Positions 50,666-60,328 of a DNA stretch of 64,000 nt are shown in pieces. Made by a program: the position numbers and the translations under genes. This DNA comes from an uncultured Marinococcus sp. (GTDB lineage Bacteria > Bacillota > Bacilli > Bacillales > Marinococcaceae): contig NZ_CANLSU010000002.1 in assembly GCF_947493875.1 (NCBI RefSeq), forward strand, positions 186,001 through 250,000, in the 5' to 3' direction. Positions within the stretch are counted from its first letter, which is position 1. Every line of letters begins with the position of its first letter. Below the pieces are notes generated by a model. The model did no database searches. It was not told the DNA's origin and saw only the letters and a program-made list of their open reading frames with translations.

Positions 50666-51301
50666 ATGAAAATAGTTGTATTTGGTGCGACGGGCAATAC
50701 CGGAAAACGTTTTGTTCGAAAAGCATTAAAAGAGGGCAGCGAGGTAGTGGTTTATGCCCGCCAGCCGGAAAAATTATTAATTGATAACGAAAATTTAACT
50801 GTTCATGAAGGAAAAATTACGAATTACCAGAACGTTTATGACTCCCTAAAGGGCGCTGACGCAGTGGTCAGCTTGCTCGGACGCAAGGAAGCGGCGAAGG
50901 GAACGCCTCTCAGTACAGGCATGTCCCACATCGTGAATGCGATGCAGGAGCGAAGCATCAGCCGTCTCGTGGCAGTCACGAGCTCGGATGTAAAAACCCC
51001 GCAGGACGGCGCGTCCAAGCGGTTCAGTCTGCTCACCGCGGGATGGAAAGTGGCGAAGTTTAAAGGCTCAAATGAAAATGCGAATGCCGCTGATATTATC
51101 CGACAGTCAAATCTGGACTGGACCCTGGTGCGGGTGCCGGTGCTTTCCGATAAGCCTTCCGGCGAAAATGCGCCGACCGTAGGCTATCCCGGCCGGCATG
51201 ATCTGAAAAACACTCTCTACCGCCAGACGCTGGTGGATTTTCTGTACGAACAGCTTGAAACGAGTGACTTTTCCAGGGAAGCTCCTGTATTAAGCAACTG
51301 A
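50666..51301 (+). CDS. NAD(P)-binding atypical SDR (NmrA/BVR-B-like)
   Basis: 211 residues. NADP loop VVFGATGNTGKRFVRKAL, AVVSLLGRKEAAKG and LDWTLVRVPVLSD place it with flavin reductase/NmrA-like atypical SDRs such as YwnB. No YxxxK is present, as is usual for this group. TAGGAGGG precedes the ATG. The substrate is unknown. Confidence 0.87.
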   Translation: MKIVVFGATGNTGKRFVRKALKEGSEVVVYARQPEKLLIDNENLTVHEGKITNYQNVYDSLKGADAVVSLLGRKEAAKGTPLSTGMSHIVNAMQERSISRLVAVTSSDVKTPQDGASKRFSLLTAGWKVAKFKGSNENANAADIIRQSNLDWTLVRVPVLSDKPSGENAPTVGYPGRHDLKNTLYRQTLVDFLYEQLETSDFSREAPVLSN

Positions 51302-51310
51302 ATACGCTAA

Positions 51311-51348
51311 AAAGCAGGGCCGAAGTTTTTTCGGTCCTGCTTTTTTTA
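51311..51348. terminator. Bidirectional terminator
   Basis: AAAGCAGGGCCGAA/TTCGGTCCTGCTTT and T7. It serves the SDR gene and the convergent methyltransferase. Confidence 0.88.
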
Positions 51349-51355
51349 TTCTGTA

Positions 51356-52474
51356 TTACCCCTGCCATACATCTTTTGCGATGGCTACGACGTGCTCGAG
51401 CTTTTTCCACTGTTCGTCTTCAGTCAGAACGTTGCCTTCCTCTGTCGATGCGAATCCGCACTGCGGGCTCAGGCACAGCTGCTCAAGCGGCACATACTCG
51501 GAGGCTTCCATGATTCTTGCTTTCACGTCCTCCGCGTTTTCAAGCTCTCCGCTTTTGGAGGTGATCAGGCCGAGCACGACCTGCACGTCCTCGCGGTTAA
51601 TGAAGCGGAGTGGCTGGAAATCACCGGCACGGTCGCTGTCATACTCGAGGAAAAAGCCGTCCACGTTGACGCTGCCAAACAAAATATCAGCTACCGGCTC
51701 ATAGCCGCCGGAAGAGATCCACGTGGAACGGAAATTGCCCCGGCAGATGTGCATTGTAATCGTCATATCCTCCGGCTTGTAAGCAATGGCTTCATTGACC
51801 GCGCGTGCGTGGCGTTCGACCAGGGAACGATGGTCGGTGCCCTCCTGGTTCATCCGCTCCACCTGTTCCTCGGAGCACAGGTATGCCCAGGATGTGTCGT
51901 CGAGCTGCAGGTAGCGGCATCCAGCATCATAAAACGCCTGAATTGCTTTTTGATACGCCTTCGCCAGGTCTTCGATCATGTCCCCCGGGCCGCTGTAAAG
52001 GTCGGTTTCAATCTCGCTTCGAAGGTGCAGCATATTCGGACTTGGGATCGTAAATTTTGCCTCGGTGCTCCCGGTGATCTGATGAAGGTACCGGAAATCC
52101 TCGAGCATCGGGTGCTTATCGCTGAAATCAATTTTCCCGGTCACTTTAATACCGCGGGCCTTCGTCTGCACGCCTTCAAACTGGATACCCGAGTCTTTAT
52201 CGTAGGCTTCCACGCCAATTAAATCTTCAAGAAAGTCAAAGTGCCACCAGGCGCGGCGGAACTCTCCGTCTGTGACAGCCTGAAGCCCTGTTTCTTTTTG
52301 CTTCTGAACGATGCGCTCGATTTCTTTATCCTCTACACGGCGCAGCTCGTCTGCGGAAATGGATTCATTCGCATAGTTTTCCCGTGCTTCTTTAATAGCG
52401 GCAGTACGCAAAAGGCTTCCTACCTGGTCTGCCCGGTAGGGAGCTTTTGTCCGCCAGGATGCTGATTGTGCCAT
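51356..52474 (-). CDS. Cobalamin-independent methionine synthase family (YxjG/YxjH-like)
   Basis: 372 residues, the C-terminal catalytic barrel of MetE only. DQVGSLLRTAAIKEAR, TDGEFRRAWWHFDFL, YLQLDDTSWAYL and the zinc ligands His in TMHICRGNFR and Cys in LSPQCGFAS are all present. B. subtilis YxjG and YxjH are close in size and are thought to methylate homocysteine from a donor other than the polyglutamate folate. I see no S-box or T-box leader in the 70 bases upstream. AAAGGAGAGAG precedes the ATG. Confidence 0.9.
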   Translation of the reverse strand: MAQSASWRTKAPYRADQVGSLLRTAAIKEARENYANESISADELRRVEDKEIERIVQKQKETGLQAVTDGEFRRAWWHFDFLEDLIGVEAYDKDSGIQFEGVQTKARGIKVTGKIDFSDKHPMLEDFRYLHQITGSTEAKFTIPSPNMLHLRSEIETDLYSGPGDMIEDLAKAYQKAIQAFYDAGCRYLQLDDTSWAYLCSEEQVERMNQEGTDHRSLVERHARAVNEAIAYKPEDMTITMHICRGNFRSTWISSGGYEPVADILFGSVNVDGFFLEYDSDRAGDFQPLRFINREDVQVVLGLITSKSGELENAEDVKARIMEASEYVPLEQLCLSPQCGFASTEEGNVLTEDEQWKKLEHVVAIAKDVWQG

Positions 52475-52547
52475 ACTCTCTCTCCTTTAAAAACCATTGA
52501 TGAAATATCTTGAAGCTTATCAAAATTTTGAATAGAAGTAAATTGCT

Positions 52548-52844
52548 TCAGAGAGAAACGAGCCGTGAAATAATATATAAAAACAATAAAAATAAAAGAA
52601 ACAGAGCGATGCTTCCAGCGATCAGCGAATAGAGGTAGCGTTTTTTATTTTTCTCTTCGGTGTAAACAATGAAATATCTCAGCCCTGCCACTGTGAGGCT
52701 GACAGGAAGAATTAGGACAAGAGGGTGGGTAATGTAGGCAAGAAGCTCGCTGGAGGTGAAAAAAAACCGGATCATAAGCAGCACGGCGTAGACAGCCAGA
52801 ACAGCGAGAGCATAATTAATATAGGTGTGGGCGCGTGTCGGCAA
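52548..52844 (-). CDS. Small membrane protein, 98 residues
   Basis: Starts at TTG 52844 with AAAGGG about ten bases upstream. Three hydrophobic helices (12-30, 38-58, 72-95) are broken by a basic YTEEKNKKRY loop. Not recognised. It lies 73 bases upstream of the methyltransferase start on the same strand and might be co-transcribed with it. Confidence 0.55.
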   Translation of the reverse strand: MPTRAHTYINYALAVLAVYAVLLMIRFFFTSSELLAYITHPLVLILPVSLTVAGLRYFIVYTEEKNKKRYLYSLIAGSIALFLLFLLFLYIISRLVSL

Positions 52845-52957
52845 GCAAAAACATCCCTTTGGCGTAATTTGTTTTTATTATAACAAATTAATATTCGGCC
52901 AGGCATGAGGTTTTACTGCACTTAGTCCGGAAAATAGCTGCAGCATTATGTAACGTA

Positions 52958-52991
52958 AAAAGAACCCGCCCAATTTTAGGCGGATTCTTTT
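52958..52991. terminator. Terminator downstream of aldo/keto reductase
   Basis: AAAAGAACCCGCC/GGCGGATTCTTTT, symmetrical, with T-runs on both strands. Confidence 0.83.
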
Positions 52992-53021
52992 GCGGTAGAT
53001 TATTTTTGTTTGCAAATAAAG

Positions 53022-54026
53022 CTATACGTCTGAACGTTCAGGCGGAGCATAAATATTTAATTGATTGCCCTGAAGCGAAGGAACGTGTTTAGCGAGAATA
53101 TCTTCAATATGCTCCATTTCCTCCTGATCAAGTATCCAGCCGTCGACACCCTCGGCTTCCTTAATCTGTTCCGGAGTCCGTGCTCCCCAGAGGCACATGC
53201 TGATGCCGGGATTTTCAAGCGTCCATCGTGCTGCAAGCTGGGCGATCGTTTTGTTTCGCTCGTGAGCAAACTCCTGCAGCTCTCTGACGGCTGCCAAATA
53301 GTAGTTTCTGCTGTTGTTCTGGTACAAAGGCAGACTCGCGCGAATGTCTTCATTTGTAAACGTGCTTTGGGCATCCACCTTTCCGGTAAGAAGGCTGTGG
53401 GCGAACGTGCCCCAGGTAATGCCGGCAATATGATTGCGCTCTGCATATTCAAACCATGGCTTTAGTTCCCGCTGGAACATATTGTACTGATTCTGCGTGG
53501 TATGCAGCGGCACGTACCGGCGTAATTCTTCCATCTCGTCCGGAGTGAAATTGCTTACGCCAACAGCGCGTATTTTTCCTTTTTCATAAAGCCTGTTCAT
53601 TACTTCTCCCATTTGTTCCATACCGGTTTCATGATCGGGCCAGTGAATTTGATATAAATCTAAATAATCCGTGTTCAAACGACGCAGTGTGTTATCTATT
53701 TCCTTTTCTACTTTATCCGGGCGCATGTCCCGGAAAAGCTCTTTATTTTCGTTCCAGTTAACGCCGGGCTTTCCAAACAGCTGTACCTGCTCCCTTGCGA
53801 TACCGGCCTGGCTTAATGCTTTGCCGATAAACGCTTCGGAGTTTCCGAGCCCGTAATCCGGTGCTGTATCAATCGTCGTAATCCCTGAATCGATCGCCTG
53901 CCGGACCGTTTTCACTGCGGCATCCTCATCCGGCTCATTCTGCCACATTACGCCTCCCATTGCCCATGTGCCTAAGCCTACGCGGGACACTTCTATATCT
54001 GTTTCTCCTAATAAAATTCGTTCCAT
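53022..54026 (-). CDS. Aldo/keto reductase
   Basis: 334 residues, NADPH TIM barrel. The catalytic tetrad is visible as Asp and Tyr in IDTAPDYGLGNSE, Lys in LFGKPGVNW and His in YQIHWPDHETG. The NADP region ends with WGARTPEQIKEAEG. Closest in motif layout to the YhdN/IolS group acting on aldehydes and methylglyoxal. GTGGGGG precedes the ATG. Confidence 0.91.
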   Translation of the reverse strand: MERILLGETDIEVSRVGLGTWAMGGVMWQNEPDEDAAVKTVRQAIDSGITTIDTAPDYGLGNSEAFIGKALSQAGIAREQVQLFGKPGVNWNENKELFRDMRPDKVEKEIDNTLRRLNTDYLDLYQIHWPDHETGMEQMGEVMNRLYEKGKIRAVGVSNFTPDEMEELRRYVPLHTTQNQYNMFQRELKPWFEYAERNHIAGITWGTFAHSLLTGKVDAQSTFTNEDIRASLPLYQNNSRNYYLAAVRELQEFAHERNKTIAQLAARWTLENPGISMCLWGARTPEQIKEAEGVDGWILDQEEMEHIEDILAKHVPSLQGNQLNIYAPPERSDV

Positions 54027-54121
54027 TAATTATTTCCCCCACTCGGGTTGTATTTAATATTAGCTTTTACCCATGCAGAAGAATGATTCAAACAAAGAAT
54101 AATGCTATAAGGGAATGCTGG

Positions 54122-54156
54122 TAAAAAAGTCTCCCACCGGCCAGGCCGGGGGAGAC
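54122..54156 (-). terminator. Terminator after hemolysin III gene
   Basis: GTCTCCC-CCGG/CCGG-GGGAGAC with a short GCCAGGC top; on the minus strand TTTTTT follows. Confidence 0.87.
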
Positions 54157-54169
54157 AAGGGAATGGTAA

Positions 54170-54817
54170 TTACAAAGGAATGACGTAAAAAAACACGGCA
54201 AAGAAATGGGCGGAGGAGCCGGCGAGAACAAAAAAGTGCCAGACGGCGTGATGGTAGGGAAAACTCCGCCACATATAGAAGACGGTGCCGGCGGTGTACA
54301 ATACGCCTCCAATAACAAGCAGCAGCAGGCCGCCGGTGGGCAGAGCGCTCACGAGCGCCGGCCAGGCAATAATAATGATCCAGCCCATGCCGATGTAAAA
54401 CACAGTAGACAGAATACGAAACCGTTTAGTGAAGAATGCTTTAAAAATAATGCCGATGATGGCAATGCCCCAGACAATGCTGAATAACACCCAGCTCAGA
54501 GTGCCGTGGAGCGCATGAAACAGAAACGGAGTGTACGTGCCGGCGATAAACAGATAGATGGCAGAGTGGTCAAAGACTTCAAATAAATCCTTCAGTCTGC
54601 CCGGTGAAAAGCTGTGAAGCAGGGTGGAGCATACGTAGGAGAGAAGCATGGACGTGCCGAAAATAGAAACGCTGACCACATGAAGGGCTGAAGCGTTGAG
54701 GGAAGCGAAAACAATCATAATAATAAGCGCAGCAGCGCTCAGCAGAGCGCCGATGCCGTGCGTGACTGCGTTAGCGAATTCCTCCCGTCTGGTAAATGTA
54801 TGGGTTTGATCCTGCAT
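54170..54817 (-). CDS. Hemolysin III family protein (PAQR-like)
   Basis: 215 residues from the ATG at 54817. Seven helices. The metal-binding residues of the PAQR superfamily show in ANAVTHGIGALLSAAAL, STLLHSFSP, DHSAIYLFIAGTYTPF and the C-terminal YHHAVWHFFVLAGSSAHFF. Bacterial members (YplQ, hemolysin III) act in membrane lipid homeostasis or as putative hydrolases; cytolysis is not proven for most. Confidence 0.9.
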   Translation of the reverse strand: MQDQTHTFTRREEFANAVTHGIGALLSAAALIIMIVFASLNASALHVVSVSIFGTSMLLSYVCSTLLHSFSPGRLKDLFEVFDHSAIYLFIAGTYTPFLFHALHGTLSWVLFSIVWGIAIIGIIFKAFFTKRFRILSTVFYIGMGWIIIIAWPALVSALPTGGLLLLVIGGVLYTAGTVFYMWRSFPYHHAVWHFFVLAGSSAHFFAVFFYVIPL

Positions 54818-54972
54818 ACGCCGCCTTCTTTCGTTAAGAATAGTTTCTTCATTATAACTTATTTTCCTCAGGGTTTCGAACAGGCATAGATGGCCGCGGA
54901 TTTGTTTGCCGGATGGAATGGGGCGGGTATGAGAATCCAGAGTGACTTTAACCAAGGAAGGAAGGGACCATA

Positions 54973-55989
54973 ATGAAAGCAATAGGATTTAAAAAGCATC
55001 TTCCAATTGAAGAGGATACAAGCTTTGAGATGTTTGATATTGCCAAATCCGAACCAAAGGGCCGGGACCTGCTTGTGCGTGTGCAGGCGGTATCCGTGAA
55101 CCCGGTGGACACAAAAATCCGCGGAGGAAATGAAGGAACGGAAGAAGCAGAACCGCAGATTCTCGGCTTTGACGCAGCCGGTATAGTGGAATCAGTAGGT
55201 GAAGAGGCGTCGTTGTTTCAGCCTGGTGATGAAGTATACTATGCCGGAAGCAATCTGCGGCCCGGCTCCAATCAGGAATATCAGCTGGTGGATGAGCGGG
55301 TAGTGGGAAGGCGGCCTGTCCAGCTTTCAATGGCCGAAAGTGCCGCGATGCCTTTAACCGCTATTACTGCGTACGAAGCGTTGTTTGACCGGATTGGAAT
55401 TGTACCGGAGCGGGACCGCGGTGCGTCCGTACTTGTGTTAAACGGCGCTGGCGGCGTCGGATCCATTGCGATTCAGCTCGCCAAATGGGCCGGTCTTGAC
55501 GTAGTCGCAACGGCTTCACGTGAAGAAACGACTGCCTGGTGCGAACAGATGGGGGCAGATAAAGTGATTAATCACCATCAGCCTCTGCTCAAGCAGCTCC
55601 AGGATGCAGGGTATGACGGGGTCGACTATATTCTCTGCTTCACCGATACGGCCCAGCACTGGTCAGGAATGGCCGAGTGTATTCGTCCGCAGGGAACCAT
55701 CTGTTCTATTGTAGAGACAGAGGAGCCGCTCCCGCTGACCGACCTGCAGGCAAAGAGCGCCGCCTTTATGTGGGAGTTTATGTTCACACGGTCGATGTAT
55801 CAGACGGAGGATATGATCCGCCAGCACGTCATTTTGGATGAACTGGCTGATCTGTTTGACCAATCGACCATCAAGCCAACGGTGACGGATACGCTGACAC
55901 CGTTGAATGCCGAACAGATGAAAGAGGCACACCGGCGGGTGGAATCAGGTAAAATGATCGGGAAAATTGTTCTTGAACACTGGGAGTAA
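54973..55989 (+). CDS. Zinc-less alcohol dehydrogenase / quinone oxidoreductase-like MDR
   Basis: 338 residues. VQAVSVNPVDTKIRGG, GFDAAGIVESVGEEA, AMPLTAITAYEALFDR and NADPH loop VLVLNGAGGVGSIAIQLAK match the ZADH/YogA-type medium-chain reductases that lack both zinc sites. Such enzymes reduce enones or quinones with NADPH. AAGGAAGG precedes the ATG. A bidirectional terminator follows. Confidence 0.9.
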   Translation: MKAIGFKKHLPIEEDTSFEMFDIAKSEPKGRDLLVRVQAVSVNPVDTKIRGGNEGTEEAEPQILGFDAAGIVESVGEEASLFQPGDEVYYAGSNLRPGSNQEYQLVDERVVGRRPVQLSMAESAAMPLTAITAYEALFDRIGIVPERDRGASVLVLNGAGGVGSIAIQLAKWAGLDVVATASREETTAWCEQMGADKVINHHQPLLKQLQDAGYDGVDYILCFTDTAQHWSGMAECIRPQGTICSIVETEEPLPLTDLQAKSAAFMWEFMFTRSMYQTEDMIRQHVILDELADLFDQSTIKPTVTDTLTPLNAEQMKEAHRRVESGKMIGKIVLEHWE

Positions 55990-55993
55990 ATGA

Positions 55994-56034
55994 AAAACGC
56001 ACCGCAGCCGAAGCCTGCTGCGGTGCGTTTTTTT
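55994..56034. terminator. Bidirectional terminator
   Basis: AAACGCACCGCAGC/GCTGCGGTGCGTTT with A- and T-runs, between the reductase and the convergent symporter. Confidence 0.92.
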
Positions 56035-56038
56035 GAGA

Positions 56039-57625
56039 TCAGGAAGCGACTCCGAGAGGGGAAAAGATTACATAAAGAATACCGATGCCGATAACGAGGC
56101 CGGCTGCCGCCGGCTTGGCGTATTTCCACGGCACCATATCCACAGGCGCTTCATTTTTGAATTCGAAGGGCTCCTCCATCGGTTTAAATTTCCCGACAAC
56201 AAGCATGACAATAACGCTGAGGGGAAACAGTACACTCAGTACATAAAGGAAATTGAGTTCTCCAATAAAGACCTTGCTTGCACCATACAAAATAATGTGC
56301 ACCGGTACAGCCACCTTTGCGGCAAACGGCGACACTTTTTTGGTATAAAAGCCGACGACCATAATGGCAAGCACGGGGATGTTAAAGAAGCCAAACATCT
56401 CCTGCAGATAATTGTATAATCCGGAAGGGGCAAACAAAATAAAAGGCGAAATAAAGATCGAGACAATGGCGACAATCATGGCAAACCGCTGCCCGGAACG
56501 AACGAGGGCTGCTTCATCGGCATCAGGATGAAACAACGGTTTATACAAATCAAGCGTAAACAGCGTAATGACACTGTTGATGCCTCCGTTAAACGAGCTC
56601 AGGACCGCGCCAAACAAAATAGCTGCGAACACGCCGGTCAGTACCGGCGGCAGCAGGTCGGTCACAAGCGTCGGGTAGGCGGCGTCCCCGTTTGCGAGGC
56701 TGCTGCCGTACAAATGATAGGCAATCACGCCCGGAAGCACGAGGTAAAAGGCGCCAAACAGCTTAAATAAGGCAGTAATCATAACGCCCTTCTGGCCTTC
56801 CTTCAAATTACGTGCCGCGAGCGGGCGCTGAACGATGGCCTGGTTGATACAAAAATAAAAAAGATTGTTAAACAAAAGCCCCATAAATATCGTCGGCCAG
56901 GGCACCTGGGCATCATTGCTGCCATCAATGGCGTTTAACTTGTCTGTATGCTCTGAGGTGAGCGTCCCCACTCCGTTAAACATATTGCCATTACCGAGCG
57001 CCATAAGCCCGAGCACGAGAATAAGAATCCCGCCGGCAATTAATCCGACTCCGTACAGTGAATCAGCAGAGGCAATAGCCTTCAGACCGCCAAATACTAT
57101 ATAAAGCATGCCGACAAGCCCGATGCCGGCAGAAACAATTAAAACGGTAAAAAACTGGCTCGTGCCGAGCACACTCGAAATATCAAATATCTGGTCGAGC
57201 ACAAGCGAGCCGGAATACAGAACTGTCGGCAGAAATGATGACGCAAACCCAAGCAGCATGAGCAGCGAAACGATCTGCCTCGTCCGCTGATCATAGCGTT
57301 TTTCAAGAAACTCGGTAACGGTAGTTACTCCCGCCCGTAAGTATTTAGGTAAAAACATAAATGCCATAAAAATGAGCGCAACCGGCGTGGTAACCTCCCA
57401 GGCCATCGAAGCCATTGAGCCGGTGTAGGTCTGACCGCTCAGGCCGACAAGCTGCTCGGTGGAGAGGTTGGCAAGCAGGGTGGATGAGCCGATGGTGAGC
57501 GCCAGCAGGCTGCGGCCGCCGAGAAAATATCCCTCCTGGCTCTGCATATTAATGTTTTTCGTCCGGTAGGCAGCGTAGCCGGCAATAGCGATAGTAATGA
57601 GTATGAATGTAAAAAGTGAAAACAT
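56039..57625 (-). CDS. Sodium:solute symporter (SSS family), sugar-type
   Basis: 528 residues, 13-14 helices. EGYFLGGRSLLALTIGSSTL, STEQLVGLSGQTYTGS and FGAVLSSFNGGINSVITLFT are the core and sodium-site segments of the SGLT/YidK branch. Substrates in this branch are sugars, inositol or similar. A symmetrical TCGAAACGTTTTGA, 32 bases before the start, resembles a cre/LacI operator, which supports sugar uptake. GAAAGAAGGG precedes the ATG. Confidence 0.9.
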   Translation of the reverse strand: MFSLFTFILITIAIAGYAAYRTKNINMQSQEGYFLGGRSLLALTIGSSTLLANLSTEQLVGLSGQTYTGSMASMAWEVTTPVALIFMAFMFLPKYLRAGVTTVTEFLEKRYDQRTRQIVSLLMLLGFASSFLPTVLYSGSLVLDQIFDISSVLGTSQFFTVLIVSAGIGLVGMLYIVFGGLKAIASADSLYGVGLIAGGILILVLGLMALGNGNMFNGVGTLTSEHTDKLNAIDGSNDAQVPWPTIFMGLLFNNLFYFCINQAIVQRPLAARNLKEGQKGVMITALFKLFGAFYLVLPGVIAYHLYGSSLANGDAAYPTLVTDLLPPVLTGVFAAILFGAVLSSFNGGINSVITLFTLDLYKPLFHPDADEAALVRSGQRFAMIVAIVSIFISPFILFAPSGLYNYLQEMFGFFNIPVLAIMVVGFYTKKVSPFAAKVAVPVHIILYGASKVFIGELNFLYVLSVLFPLSVIVMLVVGKFKPMEEPFEFKNEAPVDMVPWKYAKPAAAGLVIGIGILYVIFSPLGVAS

Positions 57626-57967
57626 GATGTCCCTTCTTTCCTGCTGTAAAAGTATGTCGAAACGTTTTGAATAACGTGCACGAAAAAAGGTTTACCCCTG
57701 CCGATTTCCGAGCAAACCCCTGATAAAAGCGAATTGTATAAAAAACATCATAAAGATGGTTTTATAATATAAATACAAAAGTTGATAAATAGGAAATGAT
57801 AACCCTTACATGATGAAAATAAAAAAATCAATAGAAAAAATGTGACGATTTTGTGTCGTAAGCGTTTTACAGTCTAGACGTATGAAAGGTCAGCCTATAG
57901 AATAAGAACCCGTTGTGGAATAAAAAAGTGAAAAATTAATTAACCAATATATCAAGGAGGGATAACA
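57626..57967. promoter_or_regulatory. Divergent promoter region with two LacI-type motifs
   Basis: This 342-base interval separates the divergent SSS and MFS genes. It holds TCGAAACGTTTTGA (57657-57670), 11 of 14 cre positions, and GTAAGCGTTTTAC (57858-57870), both with the central CG typical of CcpA/LacI operators. No ORF with a ribosome site is seen. The promoters are not identified with certainty. Confidence 0.45.
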
Positions 57968-59185
57968 ATGATCGTACGCAATGGCCAAACGTTCCGTCCA
58001 ATGGTGATGATTGCCATGTTTATGATTTCTACGTTCGCTATCGGTACTACTGAATACGTCGCCATGGGGATTTTGTCGAATGTCTCTGACTCCTTTGGCA
58101 TCACGATTTCCGCTGCAGGTCTGATTGTCAGCATGTACGCACTAGGCGTCGCCGTGCTCTCGCCAATTGCCATATCTCTTTTGGTGAAATTTCCAAGGAA
58201 GTATGTATTAATTGGATTGATGCTGTTGTTTATCGGCTCAAGCGTGGCCAGCGCCCTGGCGCCAAATTACACAGTACTGCTGTGGGCACGCGTCTTCTCT
58301 GCATTGATGCACGGTCCGTTCTTTGCCATTGCGATGGTTATGGCGAGCGAAGTTGTCCCTCCATCGAAAAAATCGGGGGCGGTGGCTGCCATTAACGGCG
58401 GACTGACGATTTCCTTAATGATCGGCGTGCCGTTCGGTGCATATATCGGAGACTTGTTTGACTGGCGCATGGTGTTTGCCGGTATTGCCGGACTTGGCAT
58501 TATCAGCCTGCTTGGAATCATCCTTTATGTACCAAACATGAATGCTGAAGAACCAACATCCATGAGAAAAGAGCTTGGCGTTTTCAAAAGAAAGCAGGTA
58601 TTGTTTGCACTAGCTATTACGGTGTTCGGCTATTCAGGTGTTTTCACCGCCTACACGTATATTGAGCCTCTTCTTCAGGATATAACAGGCTTTGGTCCGG
58701 CAGGTATAACGCTTTCCCTCTTTTTATTCGGCGTCGGGGGCGTACTTGGAAACATGCTTTCCGGGCGTTTAAACGCCGAGTCCCTGCTGAAGCCGCTGAT
58801 GGTCGTGATGGCTTCACTGACCGTGATTCTGTCGACGCTCACCTTAACGAGCACCATCCCATGGCTCGCCCCGGTTTCAGTGCTTCTGCTTGGTATGGGC
58901 GCCTTTGGTACGGTACCTATTCTGCAGACAACGGTTATCCGGGCAGCGGAGGGGGCGCCTTCGATCGCAAGTGCTTCCGCGGTCTCTGCCTTTAACCTGG
59001 CGAACGCCTTTGGCGCCTGGGTTGGCGGTATGGTGATCAGTCTTGGACTTAGCCTGCCGCTGATTGGTATGGCCGGTGCTGTTATTACGCTCTTAGGCCT
59101 CATGCTTTCGTGGCTGTCGTTTCGCTCCAGCGAAAAAGAAGTACAGGAAAGCAGACAGGGAGTACCGGCAACAGATTCCTACTAG
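57968..59185 (+). CDS. MFS transporter, DHA1/AraJ-like
   Basis: 405 residues, 12 helices. FMISTFAIGTTEYVAMGIL is the classical DHA1 opening, GLIVSMYALGVAVLSP and RVFSALMHGPFFAIAMVMAS follow, and GTVPILQTTVIRAAEG lies in the second half. Relatives export arabinose, purine nucleosides or drugs. AAGGAGGG precedes the ATG. It is divergent from the SSS gene and closed by a strong terminator. Confidence 0.9.
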   Translation: MIVRNGQTFRPMVMIAMFMISTFAIGTTEYVAMGILSNVSDSFGITISAAGLIVSMYALGVAVLSPIAISLLVKFPRKYVLIGLMLLFIGSSVASALAPNYTVLLWARVFSALMHGPFFAIAMVMASEVVPPSKKSGAVAAINGGLTISLMIGVPFGAYIGDLFDWRMVFAGIAGLGIISLLGIILYVPNMNAEEPTSMRKELGVFKRKQVLFALAITVFGYSGVFTAYTYIEPLLQDITGFGPAGITLSLFLFGVGGVLGNMLSGRLNAESLLKPLMVVMASLTVILSTLTLTSTIPWLAPVSVLLLGMGAFGTVPILQTTVIRAAEGAPSIASASAVSAFNLANAFGAWVGGMVISLGLSLPLIGMAGAVITLLGLMLSWLSFRSSEKEVQESRQGVPATDSY

Positions 59186-59193
59186 AAAAACAC

Positions 59194-59232
59194 AAAAATC
59201 CGCACGCTCGAGGAGGAGCGTGCGGATTTTTT
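59194..59232. terminator. Bidirectional terminator
   Basis: AAATCCGCACGCTC, loop GAGGAG, GAGCGTGCGGATTTTTT between convergent genes. Confidence 0.92.
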
Positions 59233-59235
59233 CAT

Positions 59236-60234
59236 TTAAAGGTTGTCAGCAATACCGGCGGCATATTGGAAAGACTTCTTTTTTGCTTCAAAATCATAAA
59301 TGTTGGTGATGCCCATCAGTTCATCGAGCCCAAGCTTATCCCGCAGTTCACGCAGCTGTTTCTGAACGGCAGCCGGGGAGCCAATAACAGCTCGCCGCCG
59401 ATTCTCCCGTACTTTTTCCCTCTCCTCCTGTGTCCAGGAGTCGGGATTTACGCTCTCCGGGGCAGGCACTTTCGTATTAGTGCCCTTTTCGACATTCAGC
59501 AGCCACTGATCCTGGCTGAGCGCCAGAAAATCAGCCTCTTCGTCAGTAGCCGCGCAGACAATAAATACACAGGCAGCAGTCACTGGCTGTGGCTGCCGGC
59601 TGCTTGGTACAAAGGAGGAGTGGTATTTACGGACCGCCTCGACGCCCTGGTCCGGACTGATAAACTGGCCGAACATGAATCCGGCACTTTGTCTGCCGGC
59701 ATCCCGCGCTCCGCGCTCGGACAAACCGAGTACCCAGGTTTCGGGCAGGGAGCTGCTCATCGGAGCTGCTTTAATGGAAGCATAGGGATGATCACTGGGA
59801 AGGGATCGGTCAATAAATCCCTGAACCTCCTGAAGAAGGCGGGGGAAGGCGGACATGCTTTTTTTATTACCGTCTGTCAAGGCTTCCCGGATCGTGTTGC
59901 CCCCGCCGGGAGATCTTCCGATGCCAAGGTCGATCCGGCCGGGAAATAAAGCTTCAAGCACTTTGAAGTTTTCGGCTACCTTGTATGGGCTGTACTGTGG
60001 GAGCAGGACGCCTCCCGAGCCGATACGGATGCTTGTGGTGACGCTTGCGAGGTGTGACATCAGAATTTCCGGCGAGGAGCCGGCCAGGCCGCTGGTGCTG
60101 TGATGCTCGGCCACCCAAAAGCGGTGAAATCCCCATTTCTCCGCCATTTGAACGAGTTCACGGGTGTGTTCGAAGGCTTTTTCGGGGGTCTCGCCTTCTG
60201 CAATCGGTGACTGATCAAGAATACTGATATTCAT
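59236..60234 (-). CDS. LLM-class flavin-dependent oxidoreductase
   Basis: 332 residues, luciferase-like barrel. Segments are ISILDQSPIAEGETPEKAF, WVAEHHSTSGLAGSSPEIL, IRIGSGGVLLPQYSPYKVAE and RIDLGIGRSPGGG, the signature of the YceB/YtbA-type MsnO8 group. These enzymes use reduced FMN for monooxygenation. Substrate unknown. TTGGAGGAA precedes the ATG. Confidence 0.9.
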   Translation of the reverse strand: MNISILDQSPIAEGETPEKAFEHTRELVQMAEKWGFHRFWVAEHHSTSGLAGSSPEILMSHLASVTTSIRIGSGGVLLPQYSPYKVAENFKVLEALFPGRIDLGIGRSPGGGNTIREALTDGNKKSMSAFPRLLQEVQGFIDRSLPSDHPYASIKAAPMSSSLPETWVLGLSERGARDAGRQSAGFMFGQFISPDQGVEAVRKYHSSFVPSSRQPQPVTAACVFIVCAATDEEADFLALSQDQWLLNVEKGTNTKVPAPESVNPDSWTQEEREKVRENRRRAVIGSPAAVQKQLRELRDKLGLDELMGITNIYDFEAKKKSFQYAAGIADNL

Positions 60235-60328
60235 GTGCGTTCCTCCAAATAAACAGAATGCTTTTCTATGCTAGTCCAGTGTAAAAGAAAAACGAAAAAA
60301 TCTACAGTAAATGAAATGGGGGCAACAA

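Noticed and set aside
51392-52222. A 276-codon plus-strand reading frame opposite the methionine-synthase-like gene
   Set aside because: Antisense shadow; the minus-strand frame carries all the family motifs and the ribosome site.
51356-52560. S-box (SAM) riboswitch upstream of the methionine-synthase-like gene
   Set aside because: The roughly 70 bases upstream on the minus strand show neither the conserved S-box core nor a terminator.
57851-57875. GTAAGCGTTTTAC as a full cre box
   Set aside because: Only partial consensus match and far from any identified promoter; kept as a weak motif in the intergenic entry.
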